A stretch of 64,000 bases of DNA from Protopterus annectens (taxonomy: Eukaryota > Chordata > Ceratodontiformes > Protopteridae). The stretch lies in assembly GCF_019279795.1 (NCBI RefSeq), contig NC_056725.1:1748034126-1748098125 (forward strand). The letters are read 5' to 3'. The notes under the pieces are model-generated. The model did no database searches. It saw only the letters and a program-made list of their open reading frames with translations, and had not been told where the DNA came from. A program made the translations under genes and the position numbers. Shown piece after piece: positions 10,661 to 21,934 of the stretch (its first letter is position 1; every line of letters begins with the position of its first letter).

Positions 10661-12611
10661 GTGTCAGTAAAAATTAATTCATAGGTTCATAGATTAGTAC
10701 TAGGCTAACTGCCCTTGTGGGTCATTTTAAGCCTAGCCAATTACCCCATGTGAGAATCAAACCCTGCACCTTGTGTCTATAAGGTAAACACTTTAATCAT
10801 TACGCCATCCTCCCAATCAGGATTTTAATTGTATTAATTGTGGGAAGTAAATACCTCATAAGGATTTTCATTTGTACTGTATTCCTTGCCTAGGCCCTGA
10901 CCACGACGTACCTTGCTGTCGGTTTTGTGCTTTATTTAATCAGCGCACTATCCGTCGTCGGTACATTTTTGCTTCTAAATATTTTGGTTCTTGGTTTAAT
11001 TATCCAGAAATGACATCGGTTAGCCATCCGACTACTGGAATACTGAAAAAAATGCAAAGAAAAAGACAGAGACAGGCCGTTGAGGTCCAAAACTGCTGAC
11101 GAAGCTTCTCCTAAGCCAGTTGCCAGTTTGCCGTGACTCAGCGAGGCGCTTTTGCAGCCCCTGATACCCGCTACTTCTGATTCGCAGGCCTCTACTGAGA
11201 CCCATTCGGAGTCTGGTATGCCGCGAGATGCTTCACCTATGGAACCCGCAGATGTCTCTACCTTGGATGGGTCTGGAGCCGCTGTGCAAGCACCGGCTTC
11301 TGAGGGTGTGTTCAGGCCTACAAACATGCATATTAAACCAACTCCACCTTCAATACTAAGGCCTAAATCTTGATCTATGAAAAAAAACGATGCCCAGGCC
11401 ACATGTACGGGCCCCTATGCCTAAAAAACAAAAAATGGCTGAAGATTTAATTACTCTGATCAGGGGTAGTCAATCCCCCCTTCTACGAGGCCTAGGGCTG
11501 AACTTGATTATGCCTCTTCTGAACAGGACTCTGTTTCCTCTGACTCTTCTAATGACCTGGATCTGTCCATACCTACTTATGAGGATTCTGATGCAGAGGA
11601 TTTCATTCCATCTGCTTCTTCCCCTGAGATTTTTCTTTTGGGGAAACTTTGCAATACATTAAGGGAGCATTTCCACTGGGAAAGTCAGGAATTTTCTGAA
11701 TCCAAAAAGAGGCTTAGGGGGTTTCCTTCTTCCTCGGCATAGGCCTTAGGCTATACCTCCTGTTCTAGACATTGTTGACGTGTTTTCAAAATCCAGTATG
11801 GCTCCTGATTCCCTGTCTCTGGCCCCTAGTAAACCAGACAGATACTACAGAGTTCCTGAGTCCCACAAATTTCTTTTCAAAAACCTGTTGCGGATCCAGA
11901 AACAATTTCTCAGGGGTCCAAGGGTAGTAAGGCTTCTACTGCTAAAAACCCTACCCCTTCTGATAGAGACTCCATGGCGCTGGATAGATGGGGTAAAAAG
12001 GTTTATACTTCTGCAACTTTGGCAATCAGGATTTTAAACTGTCAATTCCATATGCTAAAATATCAACAGCATATCATGGGACTGCTTAAACAGAAAATTA
12101 TGTTGATTTCTGACTGTGTGGAAAATAAAGATTTACAGGATTTATTGCATTCAGCTGAACAAGTTGGAAAACATATTTGCAATGTGGTTTTGATTCTTTA
12201 GAGGCCTCTTGCAGGGATGCTGTTACTGGGTCTGTGCTTAGAAAGCATGCTTGGCTTAAAAAACAATTTCTGCCTGATCATGTTAAAGCAAAACTGTTGG
12301 ATGCTCCTTTACATCAGGACCGTCTGGTTGGCAATAAGGCTGAAGAAGTTCTAAAAGAGATGGAAGATAAAGCTAAATCTATGCAAGCTGTGAAAGATTT
12401 CTTACAAGTACAACCTCCAAGAGTTAGTAGGTACTAGCCTACTAAGAACTGGTCCTTTCCAGCTCCTTCCAGAGCCACTCAAGCCAAACCCAGACACTCA
12501 AAAAGCACCAGGTTTCAGTCCCAAGGGACTCTCAGAACTAAGCAATGGGGTGCTTCCACTTCAAAATCTGGAAATAACAAGAAACCACCCTATGGTAAAC
12601 AGTCTCACTGA
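10661..12611 (+). pseudogene. gag: DIRS gag-like ORF1, copy 2 (broken, SINE inserted)
   Basis: The start codon position reads GTG at 10661 instead of ATG. Just after it, a SINE at 10680-10824 splits the N-terminal region. The Cys cluster is still recognisable after the SINE (CLGPDHDVPCCRFC near 10890), as are the basic linker and the conserved core (DRWGKKVYTSAT near 11980, AEQVGKH near 12157, KLLDAPL near 12293). Multiple frameshifts lie between 11100 and 12200 and a TAG occurs near 12435. The gene ends at TGA 12609-12611. Confidence 0.8.
10680..10824 (-). repeat. tRNA-derived SINE inserted in DIRS gag (copy 2)
   Basis: Read on the minus strand, it has an A-box-like TGGCGTAATGATTAAAG and a B-box-like GGTTTGATTCTC, followed by a unique tail ending ATGAACCTA. 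It interrupts gag and is flanked by TTAATT on both sides (10674-10679 and 10825-10830), a probable short target-site duplication. Related sequence recurs at 62455-62590. Confidence 0.75.
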
Positions 12612-12625
12612 CTTTCCTTTAAAAT

Positions 12626-14371
12626 TACCAAACACTTACCTCTCATCTGCCCCTTTGGGGGCGGGGGGTACTGGCTCTTCATGCAAAAAACTGTCAACTT
12701 GTAACCAAGGACAAATGGGTTTTAAATATAGTATCACAGGGATACAGATTTCATTTCCACACATTGCCAACTCCAAACAGGTGACCAGATCTGCCCCCAA
12801 ATCAGTGGGCAGAGGCTCAGAAACAAGTACTTTCCCTCCTAAACATGGGGGCTGTTCAACCAGTACCAGAAGAGGAAAAGGGACAAGGTTTCTATTCCAG
12901 ACTTTTCCTGGTACCCAGAAATGACAAATCATGGCATCCAATTCTGGACCTGTCTACTCTAAACACCTTTGTGGACATTCCAAAATTGAAGATGCTGACT
13001 CTTCACCAGTTACTTCCTATGCTAGGCAAGGATGCCTGGTTGGCAATTCTAGATTTAAAAGAGGCCTACCTGCATATTCCAGTCAGGGAATCTTGCAGAA
13101 GATACATTCGCTTCAAAGCAGGCTACTTGCACTATCAGTTCTCTGCACTGCCCTTTGGCTTGTCTACTGCGCCCAGGGTATTAACAAAGTGCCTGGCTCC
13201 AGTAATTGCATTTTGCAGGCAAAGAAATATTCAAATATCTCCATACCTGGACGATTGTCTAATTCAGGCAGAAAACTAGGCCACTCTTCTAAAACATCTG
13301 GCATTTGTAAAAAGGGTTCTAATTTGTCTAGGGTACACCATAAACTAAACAAAATCACAACTGGTACCCTCTCAAAAAATAACATTCCTGGGTGCAAGCT
13401 TGAATACAACTGTCCAGATGGTTTTCCTTACGCCAGAAAAGCAAATTCATTTGGTGACTTACTTCAAACAGGTGGCCACAAAAACCCTGCTATTTGAAAG
13501 ACAAATACTGCAAGTCTTGGGATTCATGGCCTCCTGCATTCTTCTAATTCCATATGCAAAACTGCATATGAGGAAACTTCACTGGTACTTAAAAAGTTTA
13601 TGGAGTCAACATTGTCACAGCCTGGAAACAATGATTCCTATCATACCTTGCCTGTGTTTAGAGTTCCTATGGTGGGCAGAGGCCTGCCACCAAAACAAGG
13701 GACTGCTATTCACACCACCCCCTGCCACCCAAACCCTAACTACAGACACTTCTATGCATGTGGGGATCATCTGGCAGGGAAGTGCATTCAGGGCAAATGG
13801 AGCCCAAATCAAATGCACCTTCATGTCAATCAAAAAGAAATGCTAGCTGTACAGAATGCTCTGACAGCCTTCAAGGACTACCTTCATCCAGGACAACTAC
13901 TGGTAAAGACGGACAACACCATGGTTATGTGGTACATAAACAAGCAGGGAGGTACACATTCCTACCCCCTATGCAGACCAGCCATGGCATTGTGGAACAC
14001 TGCTTTGAGCTACCAAGTACAACTACAAGCTCAATTCCTATCAGGAAAGCAGAATATTCTGGCAGACGAACTAAGCAGAAATCTCATGGACCCACACGAA
14101 TGGAAACTGAACCACGGAATTTCAACATGTTGACATGCAAATGGGGGAGCCCAGACATAGATCTTTTTGCCTCACCCCAGAACTATCAGTTGAACAAATT
14201 TTTCACAAGGACTCATCACAAAAAAACCTGGAAGGTAGATGCTCTGTCCTTCAGCTGGAAAAACCTATCAGTCTATGCTTTTCCCCCTCTGCTCTCCAAA
14301 GTTCTACTAAGAGTCAAACAAGACAAACCAAAAATGATTTTGATTGCTCCAGACTGGCCATGCCAACACTA
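12626..14371 (+). pseudogene. pol: DIRS reverse transcriptase/RNase H, copy 2 (broken)
   Basis: RT is open at 12845-13276 with RPILDL-like HPILDLS, DLKEAYLHIPV, LPFGLSTAP and YLDD at 13244-13255, then a TAG at 13277. After further stops the thumb region is open at 13400-13846. In the RNase H part, a 4-base deletion relative to copy 3 at about 13752 shifts the frame just after the first catalytic Asp. The rest (KEMLAV, TDNTMVMWYINKQ, ADELSRN) continues in another frame at about 13800-14133. The C-terminal conserved region (DIDLFAS, VDALSFSW) ends at 14371. Confidence 0.88.
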
Positions 14372-14399
14372 GTACCCACTCCTGCTCAGTGTCACAGAT

Positions 14400-15542
14400 T
14401 TCTCCATGGCACCTGGCTCAGACATTTTCCATACTGTCTCAGCAGGAGAACCAAATTCTGCACCCTCAGCGCCAAACATTGAATCTTGCAGCTTGGCTAA
14501 TCATTTAATTTCCCCCTTAGCATCCCTCAGCAAACCGGTGATGGATGTCATTTTGGAGGCGAGAAGACCTAGTACTAGAAAATCTTATGCTGACAAATGG
14601 AAAAGATTCTGTGCCTGGAATCAATCTCCACAGATGAGCACAGCAGCACCCAATTTACCTCAGATTTTGCAATACTGAGATGCTTCACAAGGGCCTGTCT
14701 TTTTCCTCCATTAAAATCCATACCTCAGCCATTTCAGCTCATTACAACACAGAAACCCCCTCCCTCTCTCATCCTCTGCTAAAGCAGTATCTCAGAGGGG
14801 CCAAAAACTTGAGACCACCCAGGAGAGCTCCAACCCTTGCCTGGGACCTTAACTTTGTATTGGAGAAACTCACTCTACCTCCTTTCGAGCCAGCTGCTAC
14901 TGCAGGCTTACATTTTCTTTCCTGGAAAACAGCCTTCCTTTTAGCAATTACTTCAGCTAGAAGGATATCTGAATTACAGGCCCTTATGGCAGTGGAGCCT
15001 TTCATCATCTTTCATGCAGACAGGGTGTCACTCAGGACCAATCCATCCTTCATGCCCAAGGTGGTATCCAGTGTGGCTCTTAATCAGTCCATTCATTTGC
15101 CAGCTTTCTTTCCCAATCCACAGAACAAGGGGGAGTGGATTCTGCATTCATTGGATGTAGATAGACAACTTAGATTCTACTTGGACAGGACTAAATCTCA
15201 AAGAAAATCTGAACAACTGCTGGTAGCATTTGCTGCAAGGGCAGAGGGGAGGGCTATTTCAAAACAAACCATTTCTAAATGGATAAGCCATTGTATTCAT
15301 TTCTGTTATAAGCACCATGGAAAACCTATCCCTAGGGGATCAGATCTCATTCCACCATGGCTGCATCTACTTCTACAGCCTTTATCAGAGGTTTTCTTAC
15401 CAGGGATTTTCTAGAAGCTGCTACCTGGAGTTCAGTTCATACTTTCACCAAGTATTATCACTTACCAATTTTCTCTTAATCCAGAGCTGGCTTTGCCACT
15501 GCTGTTTTGCAGGGGCTTATAGCTGGTCCTAATACTGTATAA
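14400..15542 (+). pseudogene. DIRS tyrosine recombinase, copy 2 (broken)
   Basis: The N-terminal part has EARRPSTRKSYADKWKRF (about 14556). A 5-base deletion relative to copy 1 near 14676 creates a frameshift and TGA. The catalytic domain at 14680-15330 has ITSARRISEL (Arg I intact, near 14947). Near 15353 the HxxR box reads HSTM, so the second catalytic Arg is lost; the surrounding reading also needs a frameshift. ATWSSVHTF and the Tyr of KYYHLP follow, and a TAA then precedes the last residues. Confidence 0.85.
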
Positions 15543-15574
15543 ATCCATCCTCCCAACCATAGCTTTGGGAATCT

Positions 15575-15675
15575 ACCCAAATGTAATGACTGCAATAGTG
15601 AAACACGAAGAACATAGTACAGTTGTGTACACTTACCATAAATGTAGATGTTTGAGTGTATTCACTGTTGCAGTC
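15575..15675 (+). repeat. Internal complementary region, DIRS copy 2
   Basis: 15575-15615 is the reverse complement of the left end (10341 onward). 15616-15675 is the reverse complement of the right end (to 16049). Confidence 0.9.
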
Positions 15676-15837
15676 CTGATTACCCTCCCTCCAGCCCCCT
15701 GCTTTTCTCTTACTATACCTCTACTTTCTTTTACTATGCTTAAAAGCCTTTTTTGTGTATTTGCTTTTGTTTAGAGGTATATTTTTTGTTAATTACTTAT
15801 ATATTTTGCTCCCCATTTGGGGGCACCTGACATCTGG

Positions 15838-16003
15838 GGCAAGAAAACAAATGTAATGGCATTGGCTGCATGTTTTATACCCTGATGACCTGGCGTCATG
15901 GAAAAAGGGACAGCAACCGACTCAGGACACAAGACTATGTTAATCAGGCTGACTGAGGGCAACCTGCCAGCAGATTACCCAAATGTAATGACTGCAACAG
16001 TGA
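15838..16003 (-). repeat. Right terminal inverted repeat, DIRS copy 2
   Basis: Inverted match to 10356-10521. The CRE position reads TGGCGTCA, one change from consensus. Confidence 0.86.
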
Positions 16004-16887
16004 ATACACTCAAACATCTACATTTATGGTAAGTGTACACAACTGTACTTTCTGTACTTTTCTGGGAGTCATCTGGATCCCTGACAGTGGACAGGGACTC
16101 TTCATTTGCTGTTATTGGTGGCTGTGTAGTAGGCACCCCCCAGTACTCATCTGATCATAGTCCACTACAGCTGTTCTCCGTGCAGATGAGATTGAGTCAG
16201 TGGCCCTTTGGTGCACCTGGTCATATGTCCTGCTGTCATCGCTCACTGCATTAACGTCTGCTGTGATCTGCTGCCATGTTTGCATTCTGCCTAGCATATC
16301 TCCACGTCCCCTTCCAAGCAGAAAGACACCATGTTGCCTAAAAGCTTTAACAATGACCTGATTGTCAGGGAAGGGTGGTATTTGAGGATTGAGATGCCTG
16401 GGTAGCATAGTCCTAGGTTTCCTGAAAGACAACAGAAGGATAATACACAAAAGTACTACATAATTACAAAATAACTGTTCCCAGATAAAACAGAAAGGTA
16501 ACATTTCAGTATTACCCACTGGAGAAACATAAAATAGTCTAAAGATCTGAAATATCAACAACAGGCTGGATGCAAAAAAAAAAAGAAAGAGGAGAGTAAT
16601 AATAGCAGCATATCCTTGTTTGTGCCAGAGCAGAAATGCAGCTTTGTTCCCCCACCCCGAAAAGAACAGGCAGATGACACAGTTTGCTAACAAGCCATCT
16701 TTGAAATGGTAAAAGTGCTATCAAACAAACTGCCCCTGAAGCATTTCCATAGATTTAACACAGAACATTCCATATTAAGGTATTGCCAATCATGTATACA
16801 TGTGAAATGCCCTGACAAACACGCCCATGCCATCAGAGCACTTCTAACTAATGCATACAGATAAATGTAAAAGCCTTTGCTAATGAA

Positions 16888-16891
16888 AGTG

Positions 16892-16958
<67 letters not shown>

Positions 16959-16998
16959 ATATGTGTGTATGTATATATATCTACACACACACATATAA
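16888..16998. repeat. (AT)n/(GT)n microsatellite, unit A
   Basis: About 46 bases of AT repeats flanked by GT repeats. The duplicate is at 35510-35616. Confidence 0.96.
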
Positions 16999-16999
16999 C

Positions 17000-18820
17000 T
17001 ATTAAACAGATTTTTCTTAATTAAATTTCAGCATATGCAGTATGTAGCTGACAAAATGCAAGCATACCTTCTCAAGTTCATTAATCCTTTGTTCAGATAT
17101 ATCCCAAAGTAATAGCCTCTTTTCTGTGTTCTTCACATAAACAAGTCTCCTAACCCTCAATTTCCCTAGCTACACATTTGCCTTTTTATGGTGTAGATTC
17201 ACAGCTGTCAGCACAATGAAGATTCAGATGAGGTGTGAGCTCATTAGAGAAAGTACTTGGCTGTGTGTAGCAGATGTAAATATAGTGCAGCCACTCCCTC
17301 AATGTTTGATTTTAATGGATTGCAACTGTATATGATTACTGGTAGGAGAAGGTAAACACAACAGCAATGCAGGCTGCCCCTAGATCCAGCGGGTGTGTCA
17401 GGTTAGACTTACAAAGTGTTAGATGTAATTTTGTCAAGGTTGGAAATGTAAGTAAGCAGCACACAATTCACAGGTTCTGTCCATTAACATCCAACCTCCC
17501 CTTCATTTGTTGGTGACTGCATGTTATATTTTTGCCATTTAAAATCCTCACTCATTTTAAGGAGAGTGATATAGAATGGTTAATAGACTGCATGTCTCAG
17601 ATTACTGGTCAGATAAGAGAAGAATGACAAACACAGGGAGGTAAGCTAGAGCTGCATATTTACAAGTAAAATGCAAAAATGGTTGTATGATCACTTAGTG
17701 TACAACATCCAAAATAATAAATGCACAAATAACACTTGTATGGTTTCATATTACTGTGGATGATGTTGCATCTGGTTGTATGCAGAATGATTTCAGTTCC
17801 TTGCTGCAATTCTGTTTGTGTGGCAAAGAGGGTTAAGGCATCCTGACTGTGCTCCGAAGGTTCACTGGAGTGAAAGTGCAAATCCAGTCATATGTAGAAA
17901 TATCTCATGTGTACTAACATTTTGTAGTGTGTACAGCATAGATTGCACTTCCTCATTTCAGCTACTTTTCCCTTTTTTCTTTTTTTTTGGGGGGGGGGGC
18001 ATTGTTAGAGGGATGCACTGCTTAGCACAAACATGGGGAAAGGAGAAAAATGAACGTCCATTTTGGTTGAGCGTAACTCATTTGCATGATGCGCAGCAGT
18101 GCGCAAACTGGACTAGTGTCCCACCCAGGAAGCAGACAGAACACCTGCAAACACAGTGTCTGTAAAAGGGCAAAGGTCAAGTACAATACATTTTTGCAAT
18201 TTTTGTTATCCATTGCACAACTGTGCTTAGTGGCCTTAAGTGGTGGTTAGCCATCGAACCCCTGCAAACAGGACTCAGACAGCCAATAATTGAAACCAGA
18301 TGCATTCAGTTAATTCTGTTGGGCATTATGCAAACACACCAAGTGGTGTTGCTCTGCAGTTACCACAGAGACCTTAAGAATGATTAGGAAATTTTGTGTA
18401 ACTAGTCCTGTGGCAGCAGGTGTAAGTATAGGGGAGTACAGATGGTCCTGGGTTCAAGTACAGGGGGTATCTACCTGTTTTTATTGATGTGATAGTGCAG
18501 ATTATAGCAATGAACTGAGGAATAGACTAGTGTTATTTCAGAATTCTGTTGGCAACAAGTGTAATTGTTGGATTGCCCTACACATGGTCCTAGGTTCTAA
18601 TACAGAATATTCCATACACTTTTACTGTTGTTCCACTTCCCATTATATTCACTCTCACTTATAACACTTTAGCTAGTGGAGCTGATATGAATTATATTTA
18701 TGTGGGATGAGACACCATTATTGTGTTTTCAGATGTATGATGGTATACTGTGTACTGTATTTCCTTAAGTATACTTCTGCTATTGGGACTTGCATAGGCT
18801 TCACAATTACATAAGAAACC
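17000..18820. other. Unassigned sequence, unit A
   Basis: No gene was recognised. A poly-T/poly-G run near 17980-17999 and tRNA-B-box-like patches near 18450 and 18590 (GGTTCAAG, GGTTCTAA) hint at old SINE debris, but nothing can be delimited. Confidence 0.35.
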
Positions 18821-18821
18821 T

Positions 18822-18900
18822 ACACAACTGGATCTGTTTCCAGTAACCTTGTCAGGTCACACAACACAACTAGATCCGTTTCCAGTAACCTTGTCAGGTC
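18822..18900 (+). repeat. Two tandem 37-bp units, unit A
   Basis: Two near-identical copies 42 bases apart, each running from ACACAACT to CAGGTC. The same pair is in unit B at about 37443-37522. Confidence 0.9.
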
Positions 18901-19169
18901 AGACTCATACATGTGTAAAAGCTCAAACTGTCCCCTGTATTTATGTATGATTGCAGACTATGTCTGAGCAGCACTTCTTCTGTGGCAAAGATGGAAAATC
19001 AATGCTGTGGAAGAAAATGTTTTGTCCCTTATACATAGGTTTGAATCCCACAGTGTAAATATCAATCTTCCTTAGTGTGTAAAACCAAAAACAAATGTGT
19101 CAGGTCATTATATTTATGATCCAGTGCATGTCTGCAGATTTAACTTACAAAAAGAGTTACCTTCCAATT

Positions 19170-19173
<4 letters not shown>

Positions 19174-19211
<38 letters not shown>
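19174..19211. repeat. (AT)n microsatellite, unit A
   Basis: About 38 bases of alternating AT. The unit B allele at 37797-37854 is about 58 bases. Confidence 0.96.
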
Positions 19212-19213
<2 letters not shown>

Positions 19214-19435
19214 CTAGGCTACATCAGTAGACACCCCTTGAACTAAGGCCGAGTATCAGATTAACCTTCCAGTTTCAGTTATTTAATTCCTCCCTGTATG
19301 GCACTGTTGCACTTCGCTTAACATTGCGCAAACACAGTTGGCATTGTTGATAAGGTTTGTGCAATACTAGTAAACGTGATAACTGGAATTGGCAGGAAAA
19401 CATCACTTTCCATTACTGTAGATCAGTTGGTAAAC

Positions 19436-19945
19436 ATGGCTGGTGTTGGAGAGGAAGGTGTCAAGTTTAGGGCACAGAGGTGTCCAGGATTTGTATTGGA
19501 CTCCTGGTAGAGCACCACAGCCAAAGGCTTCTGCAGGGGGCTATTCTGGCTTCCAGTACAAGTCTGAGGTGTGGAATAGTTTGGCCTAGGCTGTACCCAG
19601 TGCCACTGGTATCCCACACACTGGAGAGCAATGCAGACATTTTAATGACCTACCCAGGAGAAAAAAATATACTCTTAGCCATTGGTTGCATGAGTTTGAG
19701 AGTGTGGACATCCCACAGCTGTGTAAATATGACAATAAGAGAGTACTTGTAAGACTTAGAAAGCTAAATATAGGCAAGGCTGGTATGTAACGCTCTCCTG
19801 TTCATTTTGTAACTTCCCAGCTCCTACTGAACATGAGCTCAATCAGCAGGCTCGTTTTGCTTGATTGGAGAGACTGAGGGAAGCAAGTGGTATGTTAGCA
19901 GCAGATGAGAAGTGTTATTGTAGCTTTAAAGGTTAAATATTTCTT
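19436..19945 (+). pseudogene. Second Myb/SANT-like (Harbinger-type) gene fragment, unit A
   Basis: From the ATG at 19436 the frame reads a short acidic leader and a basic patch (VKFRAQRCP). Across one or two frameshifts it continues with a pattern like the third helix of Harbinger-associated Myb/SANT domains: VWNSLA, AVPSATGIPHTGEQCRH, FNDL, then a basic stretch and a helical tail (HWLHEFESVDIPQL). Downstream pieces (PTEHELNQQARF, ERLREASG) continue to about 19940 in other frames. It is on the opposite strand to the 16.4-kb gene and differs from it in sequence. The family call rests on the helix pattern and is tentative. Confidence 0.45.
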
Positions 19946-20475
19946 TTTTTTTTTTTTTGGTCTTTTAAACAATTGTATCAAATTGAGCATGCATATCCCA
20001 ACTGTAAAAGCAAGTATACATGCATTATTCAGTAGCACAAACCATTTGCAAGAGTCCAACATTAAACTGTAGTCAGAGGTTGTGGGTTCAAATACTATGA
20101 ATCACAGCTATACAGTACTGTTATTTTTTCAATAATATTTACCTTAAATTAAAAAAAAACTCTATACAAGTGACACAAATGCCCTGCTGTAAACTGTAAT
20201 CTGTATAATTGGAACACACACATGCACAATATATATGCACATTTCAAGGATTACTTTCAGCAGTCTGTAGTATAGTGTGCATCTGTTAGGATATATATAC
20301 TTAAATGCAACACTTCTGATACAAGAGTTGTATAATTGTGTTTGTGCATTATATGTCACATATGATGATACTAATTTTAATCTTTTTTTCTCTCACTCCA
20401 ATCCTTATCTCTCTTCTTTCATCTTCTGTTATGTGTTGTCAAAATGTCACCATGTCATCCATGTGTACCACATGA

Positions 20476-20836
20476 CTAAATGCTACACAGCAGAGTGAGG
20501 TAGGCCAGCCCCAGTGGGTCAGCCTGCCCCACACCTCTGGCTGCAGCACTGATACCCATCACATCTGGGATCCAACCTGGCAGCACTGCCTCTGCTACCC
20601 CTGCACTACTTGCATCGTCAGGTAATACTGCCCCAGAAGCTGGTGCAGTGGTACCTTCTGGTAGCAGTGGCAGAGGCGGTGATTTCATCACCTGCAGGGA
20701 GATGCCAGAGATGGTATGAAGGGTCATGTACTGCACCATTGATGTGTGCCCATGCCAGATGGAGTGGCTGCTCTCCCTTATGGTCCATAAGAGGAGAAAA
20801 TGTCAAGCACTCCAGCTGCCAGCAGAGTAAGGGCAA
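20476..20836 (-). pseudogene. Unidentified minus-strand ORF, Pro/Ala-rich, unit A
   Basis: An 87-codon frame (20739-20476) rich in Pro, Ala and Gly (PPLPLLPEG, VAEAVLPGW) overlaps a second open frame reaching 20836. It looks like the tail of a transposon-encoded protein but carries no named motif. The unit B counterpart is at 39131-39491. Confidence 0.2.
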
Positions 20837-20839
20837 AGT

Positions 20840-21915
20840 GATGACATTCCAGTAGGTAAAGACTTATTTCTCACTCTCTCCAAGCTTGATGGGCAAGAGC
20901 ATGGGTTGTCCCCTCCATCAATGCAGTCATGGTATCCCACAACCTTTTGTGTACCTCACCGTCCCTGTCTCTTGCCTTGTTTGTTTGCATTTGCTTCCTG
21001 ACCTACCCAACTTACCTGTGCCAGACATAACTACGTCCCTTATCCAGCAGTCCTCTCTTGCTGAATTAAAAAAAAGGGCGCCTATCCCACAAAAAAGAAA
21101 TTGTCCCATACATAGCTCACCATTTCGCACATGTGTCTTCTTGACGCACTTAATTCAGTCTAATTGGCAATACAACATGATTATGTTGTTGCCACCCCTC
21201 TCTCTAGAGGTGACCATCCAAATTAAGCTTATATTCTGCACATATGATCAGTTTTTAATGTTGAAGAAATGGATAGCTGTCGTTCTTTCGTACCTCCCTC
21301 CTGCACATTTCTGTATTGCTTCCCTTTGTTTTCCCCCCTGCTTGCTCCCCATTTCACCACTTCATATCTACCCCATTTTAACACCTGTAATCTGGTCAAA
21401 AATGTAATTACACACAACACACAAGTAGCAGAAAAACAATAGATCCTTCACTTTTTAGCCTCTATATTTGAAGCAGAGTTTCACATTGTGCAGCAGTGCC
21501 AAGAGACGGTGAGAGGTGGTACAGTGCTGCAGTTATTTCCGTGCAATCCCGCTTAACCCTGCTGCACTATGCCGCATACAGCAACACTTGTACTATAAAG
21601 AATTAATGTTATTGCATTATCACTATTTATTTAAAAGTATTTAAAAGTACTAGATACACCTGGATTCAAAACCAGTACCATCTGGGCTCAAAAGGAAATG
21701 TGTCAGTGCATTTACATTTGCTGCCACAGAGTCAGTTAAGCAGGAGGTGTATTTCATAGACTCAGTAGTAACTCTAAGCCTTTAGCAATGCGGCTCGCTT
21801 AACTATGTGCAATCATGGAAAGTATTGAAAATGTTTATTTAGCATGTGGAAACACTTTCCAACTGTCATGGAAACCCCTGCTCGCTGCCCTATGGAAAAC
21901 TAAATATTACGTATT
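20840..21915. other. Unassigned sequence, unit A
   Basis: No gene was recognised. Between about 21300 and 21800 this unit lacks single bases in several homopolymers compared with unit B. Confidence 0.35.
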
Positions 21916-21934
21916 ACTGCTGTTTACTGCCCAT

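Larger units (their letters stand above)
10341..16049 (+). mobile_element. DIRS-type retrotransposon, copy 2 (in duplication unit A)
   Basis: A 5.71-kb DIRS element with the same termini, gene order, ICR and TIRs as copy 1. It is inserted in the Harbinger Myb-like gene. It shares its insertion site and most lesions with copy 3, so these are one insertion duplicated later. It additionally contains a SINE at 10680-10824 inside the gag start region, also shared with copy 3. Confidence 0.94.
10245..16408 (-). pseudogene. Harbinger Myb/SANT-like gene, interrupted by DIRS copy 2
   Basis: Harbinger elements encode a Myb/SANT-like DNA-binding partner of the transposase (NAIF1-like family). The start is placed at the minus-strand ATG at 16408-16406. 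The domain runs from PPFPDNQVIVKAF through GRGRGDMLGRMQTW and QQITADVNAVS to SRTYDQVHQRATDSISSAR, the usual trihelix-like pattern. A one-base loss in a G run near 16137 shifts the frame. The gene then meets DIRS copy 2 at 16049. On the other side of the insertion (10340 leftward) the frame resumes in phase and ends with TAA at 10245. Without the DIRS it would be about 151 codons. Confidence 0.78.
6500..16700. mobile_element. PIF/Harbinger DNA transposon remnant, split by DIRS copy 2
   Basis: A transposase on + (6804-7700) and a Myb/SANT-like gene on - (10245-16408) converge, as in vertebrate Harbinger elements that encode both proteins. The outer limits are approximate because no terminal repeats were identified. 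DIRS copy 2 accounts for 5.7 kb, so the Harbinger portion would be roughly 4-5 kb. The left edge of the large duplication (10060) falls between the two genes, so the second duplicate carries only the Myb half. Confidence 0.65.

Noticed and set aside
16112-16693. 193-codon minus-strand frame taken as one whole protein
   Set aside because: Only the part from the ATG at 16408 shows the Myb/SANT-like pattern. The upstream Phe/Leu/Ser-rich part is probably untranslated sequence.
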